DNA of 64,000 nt from Parvibaculum sp041688015 (GTDB lineage Bacteria > Pseudomonadota > Alphaproteobacteria > Parvibaculales > Parvibaculaceae), in assembly GCA_041688015.1 (NCBI GenBank), contig JBDNIY010000001.1:372001-436000 (forward strand), in the 5' to 3' direction. The notes beneath the pieces were generated by a model. The model saw nothing but the letters and a program-made list of their open reading frames with translations. It ran no database searches and was not told the origin of the DNA. The position numbers and the translations under genes are program-made. Shown here piece after piece: positions 43,280-52,246 of the stretch. Every line of letters begins with the position of its first letter. Positions within the stretch are counted from its first letter, which is position 1.

Positions 43280-44692
43280 TCATCCTGCCTGGTCCCGGAT
43301 CCGGCCCAGCGCTTCGTCTTGTCCCAGCGTGGCTAGGACGTCAAAAATTGGCGGCGATACTGTCTGCCCGGTCGCAGCCGCGCGTAAGGGCTGAGCGATC
43401 TTGCCGAGCTTGAGTTTCTCTTCTTCCGCAAAAGCCCGCACATCAGCCTCGATGCCCGCCGCTGTCCATTCGTTGCGCGCTTCAAGGCGCGGCAGCAAAC
43501 GACCAAGCAATGATTTCGTATCACCGTCGAGTATTTTTGCAGCCTTTTCATCCAGAACCAAAGGCCGCGTCGCGCGCAGAAAGGCAGCTCCCTTGGCCAC
43601 TTCGATCAACGTCTTAGCGCGTTCCTTGATGCCGGGCATGGCGGCGATGAACTTGGCACGAAAATAGGTATCCTCCGTCCAGCCTTCAAGTTGCGTCATT
43701 AAGGCGATGGTCTCATCGGCCAGCCGCGTGTCGTCGGCTTCACGAATATAATGCCCGTTCAGGTTTTCCAGCTTGACGAAATCGAACCGCGAAGGCGAGC
43801 GCCCAATATGTTCAAGGTCGAACCATTCGATGGCCTGTTCGGTTGAAAAAAGCTCCTCATCGCCATGGCTCCAGCCGAGCCGCGCCAGATAGTTACGCAT
43901 CGCTTCGGGCAGATAGCCCATGTCGCGATAGGCCTCGACGCCCAACGCGCCGTGGCGCTTGGAGAGCTTGGCCCCGTCTGGTCCATGGATCAGCGGCATA
44001 TGCGCAAATTCGGGCATATCCCATCCCAGCGCCTTGTAGATCTGGCTCTGCCGCCCCGCGTTGGTCAGATGGTCGTCCCCACGAATAACATGGGTCACGC
44101 CCATGTCGTGGTCGTCCACCACCACCGACAGATTATAGGTCGGCGTGCCATCGCTGCGCACAATAATGAGATCGTCGAATTGTTCGTTGGCAAATGTTAC
44201 GTCGCCCATCACATGGTCGCGCACAACCGTCTCGCCCTCGTTGGGCGATTTGAAGCGGACCACGGGTTTGATACCTTCCGGCGCGTCGGATGCAGGCCGG
44301 TCGCGCCAGCGCCCGTCATATTTCATCGGCCCGCCTTCGGCTTTGGCCTTAGCGCGCATTTCGTCGAGTTCTGCCGGGCTCGCATAGCAATGATAGGCGT
44401 GCCCCGCTGCCAGCAGTTCCTCGGCCACTTCGCGGTGTCGCGCTTGGCGTGCAAACTGATGCACCACTTCGCCATCCCAGTTGAGGCCGAGCCATTTCAG
44501 CCCCGCTAGTATGGCCGCAATGGCAGGCTCGGTGGAGCGCTCCCGATCGGTGTCCTCGATGCGCAGCAAAAACTTGCCATTGTGGCGGCGCGCATAGAGC
44601 CAGCTGAAAAGCGCTGACCGCCCGCCACCAATATGCAGGTAGCCGGTCGGCGAGGGCGCAAAGCGCGTGATGATCTGTTTATGGTCGGCCAT
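43280..44692 (-). CDS. gltX: Glutamate--tRNA ligase
   Basis: This 470-residue class I synthetase charges tRNA-Glu. The HIGH-type motif is HIGGG at residues 20-24 (FAPSPTGYLHIGGGRSALF), and the KMSKS-type motif reads KLSKR. The C-terminal anticodon-binding helices are full length. ATG at 44692 gives the family start MADHKQIITRFAPSP; the open frame reaches 44779. A possible promoter TTGCCA-N18-TATCAG lies at 44766-44795. Confidence 0.96.
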   Translation of the reverse strand: MADHKQIITRFAPSPTGYLHIGGGRSALFSWLYARRHNGKFLLRIEDTDRERSTEPAIAAILAGLKWLGLNWDGEVVHQFARQARHREVAEELLAAGHAYHCYASPAELDEMRAKAKAEGGPMKYDGRWRDRPASDAPEGIKPVVRFKSPNEGETVVRDHVMGDVTFANEQFDDLIIVRSDGTPTYNLSVVVDDHDMGVTHVIRGDDHLTNAGRQSQIYKALGWDMPEFAHMPLIHGPDGAKLSKRHGALGVEAYRDMGYLPEAMRNYLARLGWSHGDEELFSTEQAIEWFDLEHIGRSPSRFDFVKLENLNGHYIREADDTRLADETIALMTQLEGWTEDTYFRAKFIAAMPGIKERAKTLIEVAKGAAFLRATRPLVLDEKAAKILDGDTKSLLGRLLPRLEARNEWTAAGIEADVRAFAEEEKLKLGKIAQPLRAAATGQTVSPPIFDVLATLGQDEALGRIRDQAG

Positions 44693-44765
44693 GGTCTCCA
44701 GGCATTCGGGGTTCCAGACGTCTGGCGCATTTCGGCCAGACAAGAGGGCCCAGAAAGAGCCCAAA

Positions 44766-44795
44766 CTGATAGGCAACACGAATTTTTATTGGCAA
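44766..44795 (-). promoter_or_regulatory. Possible gltX promoter
   Basis: On the minus strand TTGCCA (44790-44795) and TATCAG (44766-44771) are spaced by 18 bases, about 75 bases upstream of the gltX start. The match is only moderate. Confidence 0.25.
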
Positions 44796-44966
44796 ACTTT
44801 GACCCGGTCGCTCCGTCAGTGGGAGGGCGCTTCCTGGATCGCGTAGGGGTCAGTATTTCTAGCACATTGCGGCAACGCAGCGTAAGCCCGTAGCATCACC
44901 TTCTGCACGTTTTTGAACGGCTGCCTCCCGTTCTGTTCCTTCCCGAAAGGTGAGTTGGGTGCCCAT

Positions 44967-47141
44967 TTGAGCAGCGAGAGCGAAAACAAGGCGCAAAGCC
45001 CATCTATTGGCCGGGTCGCTGCGCCCTTCATGCCCCTATGGCAGACAGGGTTATCGACGGCAAAAATGCTCCGCCGCAGCTTTTTTGCCGAGGCCGACCG
45101 CTGGTTCCTCTGGTCGCCGGTTCTGTTGGGTGTCGGCATCGCGCTCTATTTCAGCTTGCCGTTTGAGCCTTGGTTGAGCGTCGTCTGGGGCTTGTTCACG
45201 CTGTTGGCATTGGCGCTCTATTTGTTGCGCCAACGTGAAGCCGCTCTGCTTGATCTCGTCACCGCCGCTTTGTTTTGCATCGCATTAGGTCTGGCTGTGG
45301 CGACCACACGCACCGCGTTTGTCAGCGCGCCGGTTTTGCAATCCACTTGGAGCGGTGAGTTGACCGCCCGCATCGTCCAGTCAGAAGTCACGCGCACCGG
45401 CGGCCTTCGCGTCATTGTCCAACCACTGACCATGCAGCGGCTCGCGCCTGCCGCTATGCCCGCTCGCATCAAGCTTTCCATCCGCATCAAAAATGTGACG
45501 GTTGAGCCCGGCGAGACAGTGCGCCTGCGCGCGCGCCTCATGCCGCCACCTGAACCCGTCGAGCCCGGCGGCTTCGACTATGCCCGCCAAATCTGGTTCG
45601 ACCAAATCGGCGGCACAGGCTTTGCCTATACCGCGCCCGAGCAGATCGCGCCGCCCGGCCACAGCTTTGCCGATGGGCTGGCAGGCTTGCGTGCGCGCAT
45701 CTCCGCTCATGTTCGCGCCAGCATCGAGGGTCCCGCAGGCGCGGTCGCGGCGGCGCTGATCACCGGTGAGAAAAATGCCATCCCCACCGAGACGGTTGCC
45801 GATTTGCGCAAGGCTGGCTTGAGCCATGTCCTCTCCATTTCCGGTCTCCACATGGTCCTCTTTGCAGGCTCGCTGTTCTGGCTCTTGCGGGCTGGCCTCG
45901 CGCTCTCGCCGCGTTTGGCTCTTTACCATCCGATCAAAAAATGGGCCGCCGCCATCGCGCTGGTCGGGGCCACGACCTATCTGCTTCTCTCAGGTTCAGG
46001 TATCGCCACCCAACGCGCCTGGGTGATGATCAGCCTCATGTTCGTTGCTATTCTGCTTGACCGGCCTGCCATCAGTATGCGGAACGTCGCGCTTGCCGCT
46101 CTCATCATCCTGATCTGGCAGCCTGAAAGCCTGCTCGGCGCGAGCTTTCATATGTCCTTTGCCGCCGTCGTCGCGCTGATTGCATTTTACGAAGCGCCCT
46201 TCGTTCAGCGCCTCATCGTCACCGAGCGCAATGTCGTGCAAATTCCAGCCCTTGGCCCCCTACGTTTCTTGTGGCGCAACCTGCTCGGCATCGCGCTCAC
46301 CACCACCGTCGCGGGGCTGGCGACGGGTGCCTACGCCGCCTTTCATTTTGATCGCATCGCGCTTTACAGCATGGCGGGCAATCTGGGGGCCATGCCGCTT
46401 GTCAGTGTCATCATCATGCCTTGTGCTCTCATCGCGCTGGTGTTGATGCCCTTTGGTCTTGATGGTCCCGCGCTTTGGCTCATGGGGCAGGGGATCGACG
46501 GTATGCTCGCCATCGCCCATCGCGTCGCGGGTTGGGATGGTTCAGACCGCCTTATCGCCGCAGCCCCCATGTCAGCGCTCGTCGCCGTCACGCTAGGCGG
46601 TCTGTGGTTGGCGCTCTGGCGCACGCGTTGGCGCTTTCTGGGGGTTGTGCCGATTGTCTTGGTATTGCTGCTTTGGGGGGCGGGCACAAAGCCTGATGTG
46701 CTGATCAACCGCGACGGCAAACTGATTGCTATGCGAGGAAGCGATGGCCGCCTCACGCTGTCTGCTGCGCGCCCTGCCTATGCCGCTGGCATCTGGCTGC
46801 GCCATGATGGCGACCCGCGCGCGCCCCGTGATGCCGCTACATCTGATGCCAAGCGATGCGACGCGCTCGGCTGCGTCTGGCAACAACCCGGTCAGCCCAT
46901 CATTGCCATGCCGAAATCGCTGGGCGCGCTGGCCGATGATTGCGCTCATGCCGACATCATCGTCGCGTCCTTTGGCATGCCATATGGCTTGCGCAAGGCC
47001 TGCACCGATCCCGTCGTCATTGATTATTTTGATCTCTGGCGAAATGGGGCCACCACATTGACCCGTGCAGCCGATGGCACATGGACGCGTAAAACCACGC
47101 GCATGGAACGCGGAGATCGGCCCTGGGTTCAACAAAAATGA
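44967..47141 (+). CDS. comEC: ComEC/Rec2-family DNA-uptake channel protein
   Basis: This protein of about 724 residues resembles the inner-membrane channel that imports single-stranded DNA in competent bacteria. The N-terminal membrane region and OB-like domain come first. The Competence core with GEKNAIPTETVADLRKAGLSHVLSISGLHM follows, and then a reduced beta-lactamase-like C-terminal part. The start is uncertain: TTG 44967 (AAAGGTGAG upstream), TTG 44913 and ATG 45030 are all open. It is divergent from gltX and convergent with lexA. Alphaproteobacteria often keep comEC without evident competence. Confidence 0.85.
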   Translation: MSSESENKAQSPSIGRVAAPFMPLWQTGLSTAKMLRRSFFAEADRWFLWSPVLLGVGIALYFSLPFEPWLSVVWGLFTLLALALYLLRQREAALLDLVTAALFCIALGLAVATTRTAFVSAPVLQSTWSGELTARIVQSEVTRTGGLRVIVQPLTMQRLAPAAMPARIKLSIRIKNVTVEPGETVRLRARLMPPPEPVEPGGFDYARQIWFDQIGGTGFAYTAPEQIAPPGHSFADGLAGLRARISAHVRASIEGPAGAVAAALITGEKNAIPTETVADLRKAGLSHVLSISGLHMVLFAGSLFWLLRAGLALSPRLALYHPIKKWAAAIALVGATTYLLLSGSGIATQRAWVMISLMFVAILLDRPAISMRNVALAALIILIWQPESLLGASFHMSFAAVVALIAFYEAPFVQRLIVTERNVVQIPALGPLRFLWRNLLGIALTTTVAGLATGAYAAFHFDRIALYSMAGNLGAMPLVSVIIMPCALIALVLMPFGLDGPALWLMGQGIDGMLAIAHRVAGWDGSDRLIAAAPMSALVAVTLGGLWLALWRTRWRFLGVVPIVLVLLLWGAGTKPDVLINRDGKLIAMRGSDGRLTLSAARPAYAAGIWLRHDGDPRAPRDAATSDAKRCDALGCVWQQPGQPIIAMPKSLGALADDCAHADIIVASFGMPYGLRKACTDPVVIDYFDLWRNGATTLTRAADGTWTRKTTRMERGDRPWVQQK

Positions 47142-47179
47142 CCGGTTCAACAGAAAAGACCGGTTCAACAAAAAATATC
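47126..47179 (+). repeat. 18-base tandem repeat at the comEC stop
   Basis: Three copies of GGTTCAACA(A/G)AAA... lie at 47126-47143, 47144-47161 and 47162-47179. The first copy carries the comEC TGA; the second has AGA in the same place and stays in frame. Confidence 0.8.
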
Positions 47180-47225
47180 ACAGAAAAAACTGCAAAACCG
47201 AAGGCCGCCGCTACCCGCTAGCGTC

Positions 47226-47930
47226 TCAATAGCGCCGCATCAGCCCGACTAGCTTGCCTTGCACCTTGACGCGGTCTGGCCCGAAAATGCGTGTCTCATA
47301 GGCTGGGTTCGCTGCCTCTAGTGCAATCGAGCCGCCTTTGCGCCGCAAGCGCTTCAAGGTCGCTTCATGGTCATCAACCAGCGCCACCACGATGTCGCCG
47401 CTCGTCGCGTCGTCGCACCGCTGGATCAGCACCGTGTCGCCATCGAGAATACCAGCCTCGATCATCGAATCGCCTTTGACCTCAAGCGCATAATGCTCGC
47501 CTTTGCCCAGCATGGTAATCGGCACGCTGACTTGATGGCTTTCTTCTTGGAGCGCTTCAATGGGCGTACCCGCCGCAATCCGGCCCATGACCGAGAGCGT
47601 CATCGAATCCGGCGATTGTGCGACGGGCTGCAAATCGCGGCTCAGCGCCTTGCCCCGGCTGCCCTCGATCACATTAGGCGTAAAGCCTTTGGAGCGCGCG
47701 AGGCTGGGGGAGGCTGACTCTGGCAATTTGAGAATTTCGAGAGCGCGCGCCCGATGCGCCAACCGCCGAATGAAACCACGCTCTTCCAGCGCCGTGATGA
47801 GCCGGTGAATGCCTGATTTGGAGCGCAAATCCAGCGCTTCCTTCATCTCGTCAAAGCTCGGCGAAACGCCGCCCTCTTTGATCCGCTCATTGATGAACAT
47901 CAGGAGTTCGTGTTGTTTTTTCGTCAGCAT
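47226..47930 (-). CDS. lexA: LexA repressor
   Basis: This 234-residue SOS repressor cleaves itself when RecA filaments form. The N-terminal winged helix-turn-helix spans about residues 1-65. The cleavage site is Ala120-Gly121 (RIAAGTP), with the catalytic Ser155 (GDSMIEAGI) and Lys193 (ATLKRL). The linker is longer than in E. coli, as is usual for Alphaproteobacteria. Its own promoter has an exact GTTC-N7-GTTC box. ATG at 47930 gives the standard start MLTKKQHELL. Confidence 0.97.
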   Translation of the reverse strand: MLTKKQHELLMFINERIKEGGVSPSFDEMKEALDLRSKSGIHRLITALEERGFIRRLAHRARALEILKLPESASPSLARSKGFTPNVIEGSRGKALSRDLQPVAQSPDSMTLSVMGRIAAGTPIEALQEESHQVSVPITMLGKGEHYALEVKGDSMIEAGILDGDTVLIQRCDDATSGDIVVALVDDHEATLKRLRRKGGSIALEAANPAYETRIFGPDRVKVQGKLVGLMRRY

Positions 47931-47975
47931 GTCATCCAGCCCCAGATATGGAACAAACCATAAACTAATCTACCT

Positions 47976-48004
47976 GTTCTAGTTTGGTTCTCTTGGGTCG
48001 TCAA
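47976..48004 (-). promoter_or_regulatory. lexA promoter with autoregulatory LexA box
   Basis: On the minus strand TTGACG (47999-48004) and TAGAAC (47976-47981) are spaced by 17 bases. The box GTTC-N7-GTTC (plus-strand reading, 47976-47990) covers the -10 and spacer. A second, imperfect half-pair GAAC-N7-AAAC lies at 47951-47965, between the promoter and the gene. Confidence 0.85.
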
Positions 48005-48072
48005 GCATCCTGTGGATAAAAATTTTGCCACATTAATAGCCGCCTTGCCCCGGCCTCATGCGGCAAAGATGG

Positions 48073-48095
48073 ATCGCCCGATCAAGTCGGGCGAT
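48073..48095 (-). repeat. CTTGA-loop palindromic repeat, copy 2
   Basis: ATCGCCCGA and TCGGGCGAT form a perfect 9-pair stem around TCAAG, i.e. the reverse orientation of the family. It lies in the 253-base lexA-moeA gap. A decayed forward partner (CTTGCCCCGGC...) may lie at about 48047. Confidence 0.85.
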
Positions 48096-48140
48096 GACCG
48101 CAGAAATTATATTTGATGATTTCAATAAAAATTCCATGTC

Positions 48141-48163
48141 GTCCCGGGACTTGATCCCGGGAC
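48141..48163 (+). repeat. CTTGA-loop palindromic repeat, copy 3
   Basis: GTCCCGGGA and TCCCGGGAC form a perfect 9-pair stem around CTTGA, 20 bases past the moeA stop. On the minus strand TTTTTATT follows nine bases later, so it may also end moeA transcription. Confidence 0.85.
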
Positions 48164-48183
48164 CCACCTTCCCCCCCAACGCA

Positions 48184-49392
48184 TCACCGCAACCGCATCA
48201 CCGTCACCAAATCCCCCTCGGCCGCGGCCGCCGCGTAGGGCGCCCGCACGATCAGGCAATCTGCCGCCGACATCGCCGACAACATGGAACTGTCTTGCAC
48301 CTCAAAGGGCAGCGCCACCAGCAGTCCGTCTTCCTGCACCAAAAGCTCCGCGCGCAGATAGTCCTCCCGCCGGTCATTTTCCGGCAGGGCATGGCCGAGC
48401 CGCGCCTGCATCAAGCGCGGCGATATATGCTCGCCCTGCATGGCCGCAATCGCAGGCAGCAAAAACAGATGCGCGCACACCAACGCCGAAACTGGATTGC
48501 CCGGCAGGCCCAGCATCGGTATTTCGCGATAGGTGCCAAACATCAGCGGCTTGCCGGGCCGCATCGCAATCCGCCAAAAATCCACCGTCAGCCCGTCCGC
48601 GCCCAGCGCCTTTTGCACCAGGTCATGGTCGCCCACCGAGGCGCCGCCTAGCGTCACCAGCATGTCGGAATCTTGCGCGTGGCGCCCCGCTGATTGAATG
48701 GCAATCACATCATCGGCCACGATCCCCAGATCAAACGGCACGCCGCCAGCGCCTTCGATCAGCGCCGCCAACCCATCATTGTTGGACGACACGATCTGGT
48801 TCGGCCCCGGCGTTGCGCCGGGCAGTACAAGCTCATTGCCCGTCGAAAAATAAGCAATCTTCGGGCGACGATGCACAATCACATTGGGCACATTCATCGA
48901 GGCGGCAAAGCTGATATCGGCCGCCGACAAGCGCCGCCCCACCTTCAGCCCCACCGTGCCTTCCCGAAAGTCGAGCCCGGCGCGCCGCACATTTGCCCCC
49001 GCCGTGACACCTTGGGTGATCGCCACCACATCGCCTTCGCGCAATGTGTTTTCCTGAATGACAACGGCGTCGGCCCCTTTGGGCAGTGGCGCGCCGGTAA
49101 AAATACGCACTGCTTCGCCTGCGCCCAGCGTGCCCGCATAAGCGCCGCCTGCGGGCACCTCACCCACCACCTTGAGCCGCGCCTGCGCCTTGCTCGCGTC
49201 GTCGCTGCGCACCGCATAGCCGTCCATGGCGGAAAGATCGAACGGCGGCTGCGTGCGCTGCGCTACCACATTGCCCGCCAGTACGCGCCCCAGTGCTTTT
49301 GCCAGGACCGCGCGCTCAGGCACCATCGGCGTTACCGATTTCAGAATGCGTGCCCGGGCTTCCGCCACAGGCATCAAGGCTGTGTCGCTCAT
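48184..49392 (-). CDS. moeA: Molybdopterin molybdenumtransferase
   Basis: This 402-residue enzyme inserts molybdate into adenylylated molybdopterin. The typical segments are PPFDLSAMDGYAVRSDD, IFTGAPLPKGADAVVIQE and the MoCF-like LVTLGGASVGDHDLV, followed by LPGNPVSALVC. Length is standard. It lies 11 bases after moaC in a leftward operon GNAT-moaC-moeA. Confidence 0.96.
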   Translation of the reverse strand: MSDTALMPVAEARARILKSVTPMVPERAVLAKALGRVLAGNVVAQRTQPPFDLSAMDGYAVRSDDASKAQARLKVVGEVPAGGAYAGTLGAGEAVRIFTGAPLPKGADAVVIQENTLREGDVVAITQGVTAGANVRRAGLDFREGTVGLKVGRRLSAADISFAASMNVPNVIVHRRPKIAYFSTGNELVLPGATPGPNQIVSSNNDGLAALIEGAGGVPFDLGIVADDVIAIQSAGRHAQDSDMLVTLGGASVGDHDLVQKALGADGLTVDFWRIAMRPGKPLMFGTYREIPMLGLPGNPVSALVCAHLFLLPAIAAMQGEHISPRLMQARLGHALPENDRREDYLRAELLVQEDGLLVALPFEVQDSSMLSAMSAADCLIVRAPYAAAAAEGDLVTVMRLR

Positions 49393-49403
49393 AGGTCCGC
49401 CCT

Positions 49404-49895
49404 CTATTTCGCTTTATAGGCTCCCGACTTGCCGCCATCCTTATGCGTCAGTCGTATGTCGCAAATTTGCATGCCGCGATCGACCGCCTTGGCCATGTCG
49501 TAAAGCGTCAGACAGGCAACGCTCACCGCTGTCAGCGCTTCCATCTCCACGCCCGTCTGGCCTGTTAACTTAACCGTCGCTTCCACCTCGATCGAGCGCG
49601 TCTTCGTGTTGGGTTTGAATTCGACCGACACTTTGGAAATCATCAGCGGGTGGCACAGCGGAATGAGATCGGATGTTTTCTTGGCCGCCATGATGCCCGC
49701 CAGCCGCGCCACTTCCAGCGCATTGCCCTTGGCAAGCTTGCCACCTGTGATGAGCTTGAGCGTCGCAGGCTCCATCACGATGCGCCCCTTGGCGGTCGCG
49801 CTGCGCGCCGTTGCCGCCTTCTCGGACACATCCACCATTTGGGCCGCACCTTTGGCATCGAGATGCGTCAGTTTCTTTTTCTCAGCCACGCTCAT
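49404..49895 (-). CDS. moaC: Cyclic pyranopterin monophosphate synthase
   Basis: This 163-residue enzyme completes the first step of molybdenum cofactor synthesis after MoaA. Diagnostic segments are LTHLDAKGAAQMVDVSEK, LIPLCHPLMI and the C-terminal GVEMEALTAVSVACLTLYDM. The start overlaps the upstream GNAT stop by 4 bases (ATGA), so the two are coupled. MoaA, MoaD and MoaE are not in the window. Confidence 0.97.
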   Translation of the reverse strand: MSVAEKKKLTHLDAKGAAQMVDVSEKAATARSATAKGRIVMEPATLKLITGGKLAKGNALEVARLAGIMAAKKTSDLIPLCHPLMISKVSVEFKPNTKTRSIEVEATVKLTGQTGVEMEALTAVSVACLTLYDMAKAVDRGMQICDIRLTHKDGGKSGAYKAK

Positions 49896-50410
49896 ATGTC
49901 CTTGCGCATGAAGAAGCGCCGTTCAACCGGCAAACCAATGTCCACTTCGCGGCCATGAAGCAGGTGCATGCCGGGTGTCCAGTCATTCCGCGGCACAGCG
50001 CGAAAACCCAGTTTGATATAATAGGGGCCATTCCACGCCAGATCACGAAAGGTTGAAAGGGTTATCGCGCGGCAGCCTTTGGCCTGCCCAAAGCCACATC
50101 CTGCCGCCACCAACCGCGCGCCCAGCCCTCGCCGTCCATGTGCGGGATCAACCGCCAGTTCATAGAGATGCGCTGCCCCGTCCAGCAGCCCACTCAGCCC
50201 GAAACCGACAGGCTCGCCCCGGTCGCTCACCGCCACATGCACAGCGCCCGCCCGCATGAAGGAACGGATATATTCAACGTCGCCGGGTTCATGGTCGACA
50301 ATCTCTGGCAATCCGGCTTGGGCAAACAGTGCGCCTGCGCGCACCTCCACGTCGGGCAAAGCGGCCAGTTCGTGCGCCTGCGCCAGACGAATCACATAAG
50401 CGTCGCGCAT
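49892..50410 (-). CDS. GNAT-family N-acetyltransferase
   Basis: This protein of about 172 residues has the acetyl-CoA-binding motif GRRGLGARLV preceded by HLYELAVDPAH, typical of GNAT enzymes, and a C-terminal YYIKLGF motif. The substrate cannot be told. Start at 50410 was chosen because the acetyltransferase fold begins there (MRDAYVIRLA); ATG at 50437 and a start at 50515 are open. It leads the moaC-moeA operon with a 4-base overlap, but a role in cofactor synthesis is not implied. Confidence 0.85.
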   Translation of the reverse strand: MRDAYVIRLAQAHELAALPDVEVRAGALFAQAGLPEIVDHEPGDVEYIRSFMRAGAVHVAVSDRGEPVGFGLSGLLDGAAHLYELAVDPAHGRRGLGARLVAAGCGFGQAKGCRAITLSTFRDLAWNGPYYIKLGFRAVPRNDWTPGMHLLHGREVDIGLPVERRFFMRKDI

Positions 50411-50565
50411 GGATGGACTATGTTTGAGATCACGCATGGCCAACAACATTCCGCACAGCTTCAAATCAAGCTGGGCAGGATGTGCGAGTTTGTCGCCTAA
50501 CGCAAATTGGAGCACGAAAGCAGTGCAGGGGCGGCCTTCCGTGTTTCCATAGGTACGGCATGCCC

Positions 50566-51234
50566 TTAGCTTGCGCTCGCAGGTTTTTCCGGCGTGCTGC
50601 CAGGGGCGGTGCCGTCATTGCCGCCCTTGTTCGTTTGCTGGGTGCCTGACGTGTCGCTATTGCCTTGCGTCGCCGCATAGGATTGTTTCACCGCGGCGGG
50701 CGCTTTGTCGATCTCCACCGCCATCACCGCCGCCGCCGTTCCTTTGCCACTGGCATTCAGCGCAGAAACTGCATTGCTAAGCCCTGCGCCGATGGCCGAC
50801 TGAAACTCTGTCGACAGCCCCATGACAGCAAGAATGCCACGCGTTGCCGAAATAGGATCATCAGAACTTTCAACAGAGCTTTCGATGGTGGTCTGCAACT
50901 GAACAGCCGTGAAGGGTGTAGCCTTGCCGATAGCGCTGCTGACGGCCTCAATCATGCACGCTGTGGGAACGGACCCCAGCGCGATCATCATGGTCACGGC
51001 TGCTTGCGCGCCGTCGGGCTGTGTGGCGATCAGCGCCTCCAATACCGCTTCCAAATCGTCGCCGCATTCCGGATCAGCAGCCAACGCGGCCTTCACCTGA
51101 TCTGAAAAAGCTAGATCAGATGCGTCGGCGGCCATCGCCTGTGTGCCAGTCAGCGCTAGGCTGAACATCAAAGCAAACAGGCATGCCGCAACAAACCCAA
51201 GCTGCCGCCCGCGCCAGATCAAGGCTTGTGCCAT
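50566..51234 (-). CDS. Exported protein of unknown function
   Basis: This 222-residue protein has a signal peptide (residues 1-35, cleavage after TQAMA) and an Ala-rich helical mature domain, with two cysteines (in PECGDD and TACMIE). The last 30 residues are Ser/Thr/Gly/Asn-rich and likely disordered. GGAGGAGAG lies just before the ATG at 51234, which supports this start. I do not recognise a family. It is leftward, like its neighbours, with 132 bases to kdsA and 155 to the GNAT gene. Confidence 0.75.
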   Translation of the reverse strand: MAQALIWRGRQLGFVAACLFALMFSLALTGTQAMAADASDLAFSDQVKAALAADPECGDDLEAVLEALIATQPDGAQAAVTMMIALGSVPTACMIEAVSSAIGKATPFTAVQLQTTIESSVESSDDPISATRGILAVMGLSTEFQSAIGAGLSNAVSALNASGKGTAAAVMAVEIDKAPAAVKQSYAATQGNSDTSGTQQTNKGGNDGTAPGSTPEKPASAS

Positions 51235-51366
51235 ATCGCTCTCCTCCGCCTGCGCCAATACCCGACAAATGTCATCTACGGAAATTTTACCGCAGACAGA
51301 CAAGCGAAAGCGGCGGGACTGGTCCACTATGGAGCAACCCCGGTTGAGCGAAGGATAGTCAGGTAT

Positions 51367-52215
51367 TCAGATAGCGGCGCGAATGGCTTTGAGGCTTGTC
51401 AGCAAGCCCTTGGCATCCTTGAGATCGAGGCAGCAAAGCGGGTCGCACATCGCTTCATCGGGACGCGGATGAAATTCAAGAAAAATACCGTCAGCCCCCG
51501 CCGCTACGCCTGCGCGCGCCAGTATCGCAACGCCCTCGCGCCGTCCACCGGTCGATGCGCCTTGGGTGCGCGGGTCGGCACCCGGCAATTGCGTCGCATG
51601 GGTCGCATCAAGCGTCACCGGCACACCGAGTTTTTTCATTTCGCCAAAAGCCAGCATATCGACGATGAGGTTGTTGTAGCCAAATGATGTGCCACGTTCG
51701 CACAGCACCACGCCGTCTTTGACGCCGGTCGCCTCTGCCACCTTGTCCACGATGTTTTTGCAGTCCCAGGGTGCAAGAAATTGCCCCTTCTTCACATGCA
51801 GCAAGCCACCCGCTTTGTGTGTCGCCCGCGCCGCTGCCACCACAAGGTCCGTTTGGCGGCACAGGAAAGCGGGGATCTGCACTACATCGACAATCGCAGC
51901 CACAGGTTCGGCCTGCGAAATCTCATGCAGGTCGGCGGCAATCGGCACGTTCAACTGTTTCTTCACTTCGGCGAGGATCTCCAGACCCTTTTCCAGCCCC
52001 GGCCCGCGATAGCTTTTGATCGACGAGCGGTTGGCCTTGTCGAAGCTCGCCTTGAACACATAGGGCAGGCCGAGGTCTGTCGTCACTTGTTTCAGATGCG
52101 TGCCCACTTCCAGCGCCAGATCGAGATTTTCCAGCACGTTCAAGCCCGCAATCACCACCAGCGGCTGACCGTCACCAATTTTAATGTTCCAGTTCTTGAG
52201 CGAAAAGACAGCCAT
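51367..52215 (-). CDS. kdsA: 3-deoxy-8-phosphooctulonate synthase
   Basis: This 282-residue aldolase joins phosphoenolpyruvate and arabinose 5-phosphate to make KDO 8-phosphate for LPS. Signature segments are YVFKASFDKANRSSIKSYRG, DVVQIPAFLCRQTDL and LLHVKKGQFLAPWD. An Asn in NWNIKIG sits where metal-dependent forms have Cys, which suggests a metal-independent type, though this is from memory of E. coli KdsA. In many relatives kdsA follows pyrG; here it is beside trpC. Confidence 0.95.
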   Translation of the reverse strand: MAVFSLKNWNIKIGDGQPLVVIAGLNVLENLDLALEVGTHLKQVTTDLGLPYVFKASFDKANRSSIKSYRGPGLEKGLEILAEVKKQLNVPIAADLHEISQAEPVAAIVDVVQIPAFLCRQTDLVVAAARATHKAGGLLHVKKGQFLAPWDCKNIVDKVAEATGVKDGVVLCERGTSFGYNNLIVDMLAFGEMKKLGVPVTLDATHATQLPGADPRTQGASTGGRREGVAILARAGVAAGADGIFLEFHPRPDEAMCDPLCCLDLKDAKGLLTSLKAIRAAI

Positions 52216-52246
52216 GGATTGAACCTTGTGAAGCGAGGAAACGAAG

